From Branchiostoma floridae (Eukaryota; Chordata; Leptocardii; Amphioxiformes; Branchiostomatidae), in contig NC_049988.1 in NCBI RefSeq assembly GCF_000003815.2, positions 18,110,516 through 18,174,515 of the forward strand: 64,000 nt of DNA, read 5' to 3'. The position numbers and the translations under genes are program-made. Every line of letters starts with the position of its first letter. The first letter of the stretch is position 1. The notes beneath the pieces were generated by a model, which was not told where the DNA came from, searched no databases, and saw nothing but the letters and a program-made list of their open reading frames with translations. Positions 47,077-59,800 of the stretch are shown here, one piece after another.

Positions 47077-47799
47077 GCTCTCTCTATATACATAATTATA
47101 CATATACGTATACATATAGATATGGGCTGTTCTGTTCTGTTTCATTGCAAACATTTCGTCGACTCATCGCAGCATTGATACATCAACTAAAGTAAAGTAA
47201 AGTATGGACATTGCTCAAGAGCGAAAAGGGTACGAACGACAAACTGCAGAGAACAAGTATGCAGAAACCTTACCCAACCAGAAAACACGTTGAGAACGAT
47301 GTCGGTGGGGGCAGCTTGCCTCTCTCCGGGAAACCTGACTTTTGCCGCTTCGACGCCTCCCGGTTCGACCTTGTACTTCACATCCATTTTCAGCGGGCCA
47401 ACCTCATCATAAAAGTCTGCAAAAATGAAACGAAATGCAAATAGGTACTTATATTCAAAGGATGGCATCAAGATACATTATCATATTTGCACATTCTTCG
47501 AACAATTGCATTGCATTTTTATCATATCATTGGGAGGCATCACCTGTGACGCTTTACAATGATATCATATCCAATTTTTCTGATATGAAAGTACTTTCAA
47601 AGTGTCCTACTCGTAAGATGCGTACGAGGGCTACCAGGACCGAAGGAAGAGCTGAAATTTTCCTTGATCATCTGTCTGTTGTTTCTTTTATTGATCTCTT
47701 AGCTGTCTAATGATGCATTATAGCATTGATAAAGTAAAAACAGAACATGGATGATCAAGGGACTTTTTAGCCCTTCCTTCGGTTCTGGTAGCCCTGGTA

Positions 47800-47864
<65 letters not shown>

Positions 47865-50800
47865 GGACTAAAGTAGAATTCGTTCCGGGTACCAATGGAA
47901 ATGGAGATACATACGTAGCAACAATATAGTTTGATCCTTACATTTTTTTCCATTTTACGTACGCATCGATGTTTTTGAAGTTAAAAAAAAATATACCACT
48001 TTGACCACCTGTTAGAATCAAGAGGGCAACCGATACTTTTAAACGGTTTTCTGTAGACTATTTCAGTGAGCATCGATCAGGGTACCTTCGCAGACGATGC
48101 AGAACTTGTCCACCAATGATACCCCTCCTGCAGGGCGGACAGAGCACACGTCTGGTGGGATTTCTGCGGAGTTGTCCTGGAGAAGCCTCAGTGGTACCGG
48201 ATTCCTAATCACGAGAAATCTATATTCTCCAATCCTTGGGAAGTTTACATCAAAGTAGTTGGTAGCTCTGATCGTGTAGTATCCGGGGACCTGTGAGATA
48301 CAGAAAGGGGGAGGCAAAAGAATGCTTTATCTTGTTTAACACAAAGATAAATGCCACGATTAGGGTGTTTCTCTTCTCTGGGATTTTTAACGATTGAACA
48401 GTTGTAGAAATAGGCAAACTATGAATCTATCATCGTCACCATTATCTTCATTGACATGTACGTGAACAATTGAAGTAACAAGCAACAAAAAGATACGTAA
48501 TTTCTATGATATTCGAAGGACTTACTGTAAAAACGTTGGGACGAACTTGTAGGGTATCGTCATTGACCAGTAAGGTGTCGTTTGTCCAGTCGATGCCAGG
48601 AAAGTCCGCTGGGGCCTCCACTAGAGTCCACAAGTTAAGACCGGAATTCGGTGAGGCCGGAACATACGGTGGTATGATGAGATGTAGTATCTCGTGGGCG
48701 AGTAGGTCTCCGGGGTTGCAGTTTTGTAAACATCTACAAAAATAAATGATAACAAGTAGCGAGGTTGTGTGTCAGGGCTGTGTACCTAAACATGTACCTG
48801 TACTTGTAAAATCTTATAAACTTTCACAGGTCCGGACCTGAACGAAGAATTGCGACTTGTCGATTTTTCAGGTCAAAGGTAAGACGAGAGACGGGGGTTG
48901 GTAGAGAATTCCAACTACCTTGGACCGTTAATGGCGCAAAACTTCCAGCTAGTAACATGTATGATTAGGGCTATCAGTTGACCATAGAACTGGTCGAAAA
49001 TTAGGTGTGTCGAATTTGCGGGGTTGGAAAAAAATGTACTTAGCGCATACCTCTTAATTGTTCTGTTACGAAAGAAAGCGTTAAAGAAACAACAGTCAAC
49101 TGAAGAGGCGTTACAGATCATATGAAGATTGTATCTATGGGAAGAAAATAAAATACATACACTATATTGTACCCTCCGAGGCTGATGTCTCCGGTGGTGT
49201 GTACGTCGACGTATGTATGTCCCGGTTGATGCCCCTCAGCGGCGATGGTCACGCGCACTTTGACAACCGAACCCAGTGGGACAGGGACAGTGTTCATGTC
49301 GAAGTGCAAGAATCCTCCATCTGGATCCGAATCAGCCTCTAGGGGTCCAAGAAGAGCTTCACAGGCCGGTATTCCACCGCTGGTAATAACTGAGAACAGT
49401 TTGTCACAGATTGAATCGTAGGCATTACGATCTGTAGCACTTTGTAGATTTTTTTTTGCTTTAACACAGAAGAGGACAATGTGGCACTGCACTCAAGTTA
49501 GTTACATACTTCAACAGTGCCTCAAACATCTACAAACGGCAGGCAGAAGGTAAAGGTCTTTCAATAGCATTTTGAGGTCGTAAGAGCACTGGGTTGTTAT
49601 CCACTGTATGCTAATATTGTGACCAAGGCACAGCTTAATGTTTTTCACTGGAAAACATGTAATATATATATACCTGGTGGGTTCGGATAACTGACTGCTT
49701 CACAGGTCCAGTTGTAGCTTAGCTGGTCGTTGGGGACCTGACAACGAGAGTCGTGAGACAGAAAGGCAGTAACACGAAGATGCCCCACCGCTTGGGATCT
49801 TGTGGTACCGGTAAAGCCGGTAAATGCCACAATGGGGAACGGCAGTACCTCCAGCCACGTCTGCGCCACACCGATGCTGGTGTGTCCGACCTCGGGTACT
49901 TCCATGGTCACTGTAACCTGAAAGAGCCAAAAGTACAAACAAGTCAGCTGTTATTCTGCGGTCACTTTCGTCATCCTGCTTAGTTTACCTGCACTCCCAT
50001 ACTATCACCTGACTAGCAGGAGCGTGCGAAAGAAAAGGTTGGGCCAAAGAAAAAAGTTACCTTCATTATGAAATGTAAGTGGTCAGGGAGGTTGAAGAAA
50101 TGACCAAACATACGGAGTATCGAATACCCACCCCGAACAATAGATTCTTCTTCTTCTTTGACCTTGGAATTGACGTTTCCATTCCGTGACATTAGTATGT
50201 CTTCACATACATGTTTTTTTCTAATCCACGACATATATTTGCTCTGATTTTGCATCTCCTTTGTATGATTTATCCATATAACGAAACTCCACATGGCCTA
50301 ATTAAATATGCTAAGTTCGTTCCTGCCCACCTGCACCATAAACAGCCCGGCAGGTAAGGTGTTCGGCGGCAGGTCGAGCCGCAACTTGTCGGCGATGACG
50401 TCATCCGGCAGGACCTCCATACTCAACACCTGCGTGTCGTTTTGCCTCACAGTCCACCGTACCGACGCCTTCATGCAGATATATTGTTATTGCATAGAGT
50501 CCAAGTCACCATGAGGGTTTTTAGGTGATATTTGTAATAAGTCTGAATTATTTTGAAGAAAAGAATATCTAAGCCACAATAATTAGAAAATACTTATCTA
50601 TTTGAATTCCTTTGAATATTTTTGAAACATTTTGAAAGTAACTGTACAAAAATATCTTTATTTAGAATAATTGTGAAACCTCTGTGTGATTTTTTTCACA
50701 TTTACAAATATTTACAAATATTTGTAAACTTTGCCAAGTGGTAAAATTAGTTTATTGCCCCTATAAAAGTAAGCCCTATTGTTGCCTCTGTATATTTTTA

Positions 50801-53800
50801 GCTTTCACTGCTGGGCACTGGTGGATCCTTTGTGGTGGGCTATTGTTGCATGGCACCCAACCATACTTTGCAAGGATGTGTGAATTGCTATCTTCCCAGC
50901 CCACTGGAGAATTTACAAAAAATGGTAGAAAATGGTAAATAATGGTAGAATGCTGTTATCATTATTTAGAAACCATTAGAAGTATCCAATTTCGCACCAT
51001 GAATATTTCCAAAGTTTTACAGGACCAGGGAAATATTTATAATGTTGAAACAGTGTTAAAATATTTCTGAAGTATCAAATGTCCAAGACATGTAATTACA
51101 AAACTTTAAAATCAATTCTAAACAATGGCAACAAACATCCACACGGTGACTTGGAATGGACTAATTCAGTATCATTATCATCATTGTACTTTCATACATG
51201 TATTTTTGCAATTAGCCTGCGGGCATGACTTTGCAATAAAGATATATATATATATATATATATATTGATTGATCTCTATTTGCATGTTCCTGCCCATATG
51301 GGCTAAATGCTGCAATTCGATTGTGTTACGTAGGATACTAAAGGCTAAGTAGTGTTACAATTGGATAAAGAGTACACTTGGAGCTATGCTATCAATATAT
51401 GATGGTGTATATATTATTATATTTCAGCCATACCATAGGTATGGTGAAATATATTGTATTCGTAATGTTTCTTTCTTTCTTTCTTTCTCCTGTCAAATCT
51501 TCAAATCGAATCAACTCCGCCATTTTTTAACCGATTGACTTGAAATTTGGCACAAAGGTAGAGTAAGCCAATACCCTCAGGTGTTTTTTTCATTTTTTTC
51601 ATATCTGCCTTTGAAATGATTTTATTGAGGTTTTTGTCAATTTTTATGTATATTTTGGGCTCCTGTACCCTGGTATTACAGCCGAATGACATGAAATTTG
51701 GTACAGAGGTGCCTTGATCATATGCTCACCTAGATTCAATTACAGTTTTGGCATACGGTACAACAAAATGCTTAATTTTGCGATTTTTGGCCATTTTTTG
51801 ACCAAAAAAGAACATTTGTGGCTCCTGTAGCCTCGTTTTACAACCAAATGATCTGAAATTTGGTATAAAAGTGCCCTTCAATTATGTGCACATAAATTCA
51901 ATAAAAGTTTTCCCATACGGTACAACAAAATGCTTAATTTTGCGATTTTTGGCCATTTTTTGACCAAAAAAAGGACATTTTTGGCTCCTGTAGCCTCGTT
52001 TTACAACCAAATGATCTGAAATTTGGCATAAAAGTGCCCTTTAATTATGTGCACATAAATTCAACTAGAAAGGCCGACATTTGCTTGGGTGCAAATACAG
52101 CATATTTCAGCCATACCCATTTCCACGCAACATTGGACTGTTCCAAGTCACCCCTGCGCAAAAATTGAACATTTTAACAGGAAGTTATTCTCGCCACTGT
52201 CAAACTTACGTATCAAAACTAAACGCAAACTGGCCAATTTCCTCGCGTTTTCCGCCAAATATCATTTTCTCGATTGTCTCAACTAACCCTACCAAAGTAA
52301 AATCTGCCGAAAATGATTCATATTCAATTGCCATGCGGAGTGTTGGTAAATTCAATGACAAAGACTTGCATTCTAACGTTCAATGCACGCGTACCGTCCG
52401 CTACCGCTCAAATGACCCTGTCTGAACTCCAAATCCTCGCAAACTACAATTTTAAACCGGGCACAGGGTGACACATCACTTTGAAAATTTGACAGGAGAA
52501 AGAAGATACATTACGAACACAATATATTTCATCATGCTACGTATTGCCAACATATAAATAATGCACATATTGTCTTCCTATATTCTTTGCAGTACCTTTT
52601 ATTGAGTAACATAAATTTCAAAATCCTCCCAAATATGCATGGTTGCGTCTACATACACACGTGACAATGTTAGCCAATCAGCTTCAGTTTTGGAAAATCG
52701 CGCTTTGTTTGGCAAGTGTTGTGTCACTAGTTGTTTTAATACCAATTGGCGACGAAGTGTTCCTTCCTCTTCGCTGATTGGCTGGCGGCGCAATTCAATT
52801 AATTAGCAGACTGACAGCTGCCACCTGTCGCCCAGGGCGGGAGTTATTGCTTTGTTTGCCATATATGGAACGCACTGAACGCCAAGAATTTCCAAAACAA
52901 GTCCCGTAAATTGGAGAATGACAAAAAATCCCCAAATATATCATTTTGAAGATGTTTATGCCAAAAATTATATATGTGTCATTTGAATAAGTATCTAGTG
53001 CACCCTTTTACCCAAATTTAGTTCATTTGGTTTTAAAACCAGGGTACAGGGGCCAAAGGTGTACGTTTTTGGTCATAAAATGGCCAAATAATCGCAAAAT
53101 TAAGTATTTTGTTGTACTGTATGCTTAAAGTGTTGATGAATCCATGTGCGCATATGTGTATGGCACTCCTATACTAAATTTCAGATCATTTGGTTTTAAA
53201 ACCAGCTGCAGGGTACAGGAGCCAAAAGTGTCCTTTTTTGGAAAAGAAATGGCCAAAAATATGGGGGGATTATCAAGGCACATTTGTGTCAAATTTCAGC
53301 TCATTCGGTTGTAATACCAAGGTACAGGAGCCAAAAGTGTCCTTTTTTGGTCAAAAATTGGGGAAAAAATCGCAAAAATAAGCATTTTGTTGTACTGTAC
53401 ACCAAAAGTGTTATTGAATTTATATGGGGGCATTATCAAGGCACATCTGTGTCAAATTTCAGCTCATTCGGTTGTAATACCAAGGTACAGGAGTCAAAAG
53501 TGTCCTTCTTTGGTCAAAAAATGATTTTAAAAAAATCGCAAAAAATAAGCATTTTGTTGCAATGTACACCAAAAGTGTTATTGAACTTATATGGGGGGAT
53601 TATCAAGGCACATCTGTGTCAAATTGCAGCTCATTCGGTTGTAATACCAAGGTACAGGAGCCAAAAATGTCCTTTTTTGGTCAAAAATTGGCCAAAAAAA
53701 CGCAAAAATAAGCCTTTTGTTGTACTGTACACCAAAAGTATTATTGAATTTATATGGGGGCATTATCAAGGCACATCTGTGTCAAATTTCAGCTCATTTG

Positions 53801-56800
53801 GTTGTAATACCAGGGTGCAGGGGCCAAAATTTACAGTTTTGGTCTAAAATTGACCAAAAAACCTTAATAAAACCTCTTAAGAGACAGATATGAAAAAATT
53901 GGAAAAAACACCCGAGGGTATTAGCCCACTCTACCATTGTGCCAAATTTCAGGTCATTCGGTTTACGAACGACGGAGATGATTCACTTTGAAAATTTGAC
54001 AGGAGAAAGAAAGAAAGAAAGAAACATTACGAATACAATATATTTCACCATACTATGTATGGCTGAAATATAATAAAAGTTTTCCCATACGGTACAACAA
54101 AATACTTAATTTTGCGATTTTTGGCCATTTTTTTACCAAAAAAGGACATTTTTGGCTCCTGTAGCCTCGTTTTACAACCAAATGATCTGAAAGTTGGTAT
54201 AAAAGTGCCCTTCAATTATGTGCACATAAATTCAATAAAAGTTTTCCCATACGGTACAACAAAATGCTTAATTTTGCGATTTTATGGCAATTTTTTGACA
54301 AAATTTGGACATTTTTGGCTCCTGTTCCCTCGATTTACAACCTAATGACCCGTAAATTGGTAAAGGGGTGCTCTAGATATCTATTCAAATGACCCATGTA
54401 TAATTTTTGGCATGGACTACTTTAAAATGATATATTTGGGATTTTTTTGGTCATTTTCCAATGGCCAAAGGGGTCAACGACCTCAAGGCCTATTGTTTCA
54501 TGAGGGAGATGGCTGAAATATGCTGTATTTGCTCTCAAGCAAATGTCGGCCTTTCTAGTATAATATATATGTATATATATATATGTATATATATATATAT
54601 AGAGAGAGAGAGGGGGAGAGAGATCAATATTGTAGACATACATATATATTTATAGAATATATATTTATATAGAGAGAGAGACAGGGATAAAGAGAGAGAA
54701 GGAGAGCGAGAAAGAAAGTTTTTTTTCTTTCTTCTAGTATTAATTTTGATCTTACAACCACCACTAACGCCACATTTTCTCCCTAACGCAAAATCTAGTC
54801 ACCAAGAATATTTCTTCTTTTACAGTGTCATCAAAATCCAGCGACAAGTTCTCGAGTTATACTGTTCACAAACACCCAGACCCGAAAATATAATCTTCTT
54901 GGTACGTCTATGAACGTTAGACATGCAGGTAATAAGATATGCCAAAATAGCAGTTACTCAAGCAACTGGATATGATCTTTCCAAATTGGCCATTTGGCGT
55001 ATAATCTTCTTGGCTACTGTAAAAGTCGAGGTATGGGCCATTATCATGATTTATTAATGAGTGTTGGTACATTAGGAAGATTAAGTTTTTTACTCCGCTA
55101 GAGTATTATTCATTATTAATGAGAAAATATCTATTCAGTCAAACCTGTAAGTTAGCACCCTTTTTACCTCTCTAAGATGGATACGTCATAATTATAAATG
55201 TTCCATCATGCTAAAATTATGGTACTTCCTCATTCATTAAGCGAATTATTAAGCTAATTTGCATAGATCGGATCTCATTACGTATATCAGTCGTCATCTC
55301 TGTCAAAAATCGTAAAAATCTATCAATATCTTCTTGAGCTTCCCTCTTCCAAAGCCTCCAACAAATACACTCCTGCAGTTCCGATGAAAGCTGCTAAGCT
55401 TCCCAAAATGACCACAGATCTTACGAAAACAGGAGACAAAAGGGGATTCCTGCCGCAGTACTTTGGAAAGTACTTTTATTATTTGAAATGCAAACCTTGG
55501 AAACCCACTACGATTATTCCGACCACCCACCCATAAACCAACGAATGAAACTCCTTGCATTAATTGGAATAAGGATCGGAAATCTTAAAAAGAAAACCGC
55601 TCGTAAGTAGGGCTGGGTACCGGTACAGAAAATTCAGGTCCAGGTCCGGTTCAGGTCCAGAAGATCAGGTCGAGGTCCGGACCTGAACCTGGACCTGATT
55701 CAGTATGTGAAAACAAGTGAATGGACGATAATCAAAACAATGGTCCATTTCGCCAAAAAGAAATCTATTCGACTCCCACTGGCGTTTTAAAATCCTACAA
55801 GGCTAACTGCCTTGTACGATTGGCAGTAAAACTTGGTAGAAACAACTATAGACTCTACTGTTGTTCGCTCTTGTTATTTTCTTCAACAGGTAAGCCCTAA
55901 AACCTGTGAATTCTTGATCAAATAATCTGTTCATTTTCCAATCGGTCCAACATCCGATTTTTTTCAGGTCCGGTTTTTCCGGACCGGTCCAATAAGAAAA
56001 ACCGGTTTTGTACCGGTACAGCGTACCGGTACCCAGCCCTACTCGTAAGATATTGAAACGCCGAAGCTTACTTTGTAGGCGTGGTCACACTGGAATGACA
56101 CTAAAGTATTGATGATGATGTTCCCACATTGATGTACTTGCAGAGGATTGTCGATACTGAAAAAACAAAGCAGATATAAACAATGGGATTAAACATCCGT
56201 TATACTATGTATGTTAACGAAACATGGCATGGCTTATTAAACGCTCTCTCATTATGATTTTTGATGGCATTTTGCTACTTTTCCAGACTGAAAAAAATTG
56301 TGATCTTTTTCTCGTGTGTTTGTTCTACACATCTCTACACAACGACAGGAATTATCCCTTCAAAAGGACATTTTAAAATGTTTTGGGCCATTTTCACCCA
56401 ACAAATGTGTACTTTTTGCTCCTGTGACATGATGTGCTATGACTAAGTGACCTGTCATTTGGGACTTACTTACTTACTTACTTATCCTCTATGTCCCTGT
56501 AGATATTTAAAGCCATAACTTTTTCCTTAGCAATTTGGTATGGTTGTCTTAACCTTTGACCTTATACCACAATGCATCACGACTGCACGTGCGCACTCGA
56601 AACTATGGAATGGCTTATATACTAATTTGATTTTGATTGTGCGTTTTTCTGACTGTCCCACATGTAGGCTAAGTATGGGTTGATTATGATTTATTTGTAA
56701 ATTTACGTTCATATCATTGTTATTCATTTGTTATGTACGTCGGTATGCTAAATAGAGATGCATGGTCGGACATCGTTAATGGCTCGTTCTCATTGAAATG

Positions 56801-59800
56801 TCGAAAATGCTGTCGCCTGACTTTACGACTTGAACCAGGTACCAATATATAGTTGCAAATATACTTTGTCATCATTCTATAGAGTCATAGCCGCCATGCT
56901 AAATAGACATGCATGGTCGGACATCGTTAATGGCACCTCATATGAGGATGAACTGAACTGAACTGATGTATGTCGGGCTTTATTGAAAATCAGTCAACCT
57001 GTCACTGACGAGACTACCCAGCCGTGACCAGCCGTGCCCAGCCGTGCCAAGAGGACTAAATCATTTTCTAACGGGACTGTTCAAAGCAAGGTCATTAGAC
57101 CACTCCAGGGCAATGAACTAAGATGTTGAAAATGATTATGATAGGAGACAGCGGTGAACATTTGTTTTGAAGGCTGATATGTTGTAAACAGGAGGGAAAC
57201 AGTTGTTATTGAGAGTGTTCCACAGTTGGAAAGAAACTGTTGTACACAAGAATTCGTCTTTCGGAAGGGACGTAAAACGGGGGTGCCTCAAGCACGTAAT
57301 TCAGCCTCATTACTAAAAAAATATCAATACTAGAAAGGTAATATTTGCAAGCAAATACAGAATGTTACCTTCACATGTCTAACACTGGCAACTGTTTTGT
57401 TCATTCTTATTTGAACACATTTCTAAATGTAGTGACCCGAGGCCCTCTAGATCTGACATGTGCTACATTATGTAACCGAACACCACATGGTGCCTGCTAC
57501 TTTACCGGTTACCATGGTGACAGCCGTCTGGTCCAGGTCGTTGACCTTATTTGCGCGGAAAAGAAGAAGAAACAAAGCAAAAACAGACACGTTCCCTTCT
57601 GTGAAGGTAACATAACAATCCATGCAGTACAGGCGTTCTTGAGTTATGGTGGTCCACACACACACGCGCGCGCTACCGAAAACATAACCTTCTTGCCGAA
57701 GGTAAAAATGGGTACCTTCTGGCTGCAAGTAATAAGTCAGATGTATTATCATAATTATTATTATTATCATTAACGAATATATATATAAATGTCCGTACCT
57801 GCGAATCCCCTCGTGAATGTCGAGTGTGACGTTGCAGGGTTGGTTCCCGGGCGGCCCGTACCCTGGCGATGTGGCGAGGCAGTTCGCGGCGTGTACCGTC
57901 TCACATGGCGCCGTCAAGTCATCTGAGACGGGAAAATCTGCATCTGTATCTGTATCTGTATAGCCGATACAGCCGCCCTTCGGCGTAACACACCTGCTTC
58001 TGTATCTGCATCTATATAGCCAGTATAACCGCCCTACGGCGTATTAAGCATACTAGCTTCTGTATCTGTACCTATATAGCCAGTATAACCGCCCTTCGAC
58101 GTAACACCAGCTTCTGTATCTGTACCTATATAGCCGGTATAACCGCCCTACGGCGTCGACTTCTGTATCTGTATCTATATAGCCAGTATAACCGCCCTTC
58201 GACGTAACACCAGCTTCTGTATCTGTACCTATATAGCCAGTATAACCGCCCTTCGACGTAACACCAGCTTCTGTATCTGTACCTATATAGCCGGTATAAC
58301 CGCCCTACGTCGTCGGCTTCTGTATCTGTATCTATATAGCCGGTATAACCGCCCTACGGCGTAACGCACTAGCTTTCCCATTTCTATCAACCGTTTGCCC
58401 ACACATGTCATTAGCGTAATCACTACAGCAGGGAGCTAAAGGTGGGTTTACACCTGCGTATATTTTCATGCCGCATGAGTTCCGTTTTGACATTTTTCGA
58501 CATTTTGACTAATTTCTTCAATACGCGGCCGCACGCACAAGTCGCACCTCTATCGCATCTGAATCGTCTTTAGAAAGTTTCACGTACGCAGGCAAACGAA
58601 AATATACGCCCAGTTCGTCTGATAGTTTTGGACATGCTCAAAACTATCATTCGTACGCAGTTTGGTGCCCAAAACGTTATGGATGCGCAATACAGTGGTC
58701 CCACGTCGGTCGATTGCGCTATGAAGACGCTACATGTTTGCGCTTTATACGCAGTAATACGCGGATATCGCGGTATTGCGAGTACATAGCGTTCTTACAG
58801 CGCAGACACAACGCACCATGAGCGACCGTATAACGAATGCACACATAGATCACGATTTAGTACCGTGCGTTCTGCGATCGCTTTGCGCATACTACGCGTA
58901 CTGATAGCGTGATCGACGCACACTCCAGATTTGGAATAAATACGAAGGTGCATCTGAGTCCAGACAAAAAAAATCATCTCAAGATGTCAGATCCAGGCCA
59001 GGACTGACGAATTTGTACCGGGGGCATGGAGAGATGGTCACAACTTGCAGGACACCATGAATGTAACTGGTCCCAACAGAGCCTCCAGGGACGGGAAGAT
59101 GTAGAGGAACCTGCTCAAGCACTGGGTCAACTTGTGTGACACACATGCCATTTTGTGTAAGAGATATTTTGTGTAACGTAATTTGCTGATAATGGCACTT
59201 TTTTGTGTGTAAAATCACATGATATAAAGGTGCAATATACGAGGGTGAGTCAGAAAGTAATGCAAGTGGTTTCATAACAGACTCGTTCTTTGATCGAATG
59301 AGTTCAAATTTGGCACAAAGGTAGAGGCATATGTCCTCTTGAGATTAAAATATCTAAATTTCTTGTTCATTATTTCATGAGTGACTGACCAGCTTTCACG
59401 ATGACCATACCCTAGGAATCCTGTCAGAAGAAAAGTGAGGTCCAATTAACGTACAATTAACGATTTCCCTAAACCAATTTTTGCTATTGTAGGAGACTGA
59501 GCCTGCACATGTAATAAGCTGCATTTCTCTATAACCGACGTGCTTATTTTCAACTCTGAAATCCGATCAGTTTGGCTTTTTTCGTTGCTGGAGTAGAGTG
59601 AGGTATACGCGATCGTCTGGGTCATGAGATTTGTGGTGTTATGATTAAAAGTTTCTATAGCCTTCTTTCCCCATTAACAAAGAGGAATAAAACTTAGCAC
59701 ACTTTTTGGCCTTTAAACAGTTAATAACTGTGTAAAGTTTCGTTTCTTTTGGTTAATGGAAAAGTAGTCTTTTAACCAACAACTCACGAATTCGTGTATC

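Larger units (their letters stand above)
50469..56071 (-). other. Polycystin-1-like intron 4 (5.6 kb)
   Basis: The largest transposon-filled intron: a composite inverted-repeat array (51420-54561), microsatellites, a partial hairpin MITE (54905-54990) and the AGGTCCGG element (55607-56042). 50480-51240 and 55020-55600 show nothing recognisable. Confidence 0.7.

Noticed and set aside
53284-53847. 187-residue plus-strand ORF with repeating [15 protein letters not shown] motifs
   Set aside because: It is the translation of the reversed ~160-bp repeat array; the same motif appears in neighbouring frames and units, with no splice or start context.
55303-55560. 85-residue minus ORF
   Set aside because: No recognisable domain, no matching splice sites or phase with exons 4 and 5, and repeat-rich surroundings.
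57345-57773. 142-residue plus ORF
   Set aside because: Composition is not protein-like, contains microsatellite-like tracts, and lies in the intron next to polycystin exon 3 on the other strand.
57936-58375. Regular repeat array resembling CRISPR
   Set aside because: Units are contiguous without unique spacers, the genome is animal, and no cas gene exists.
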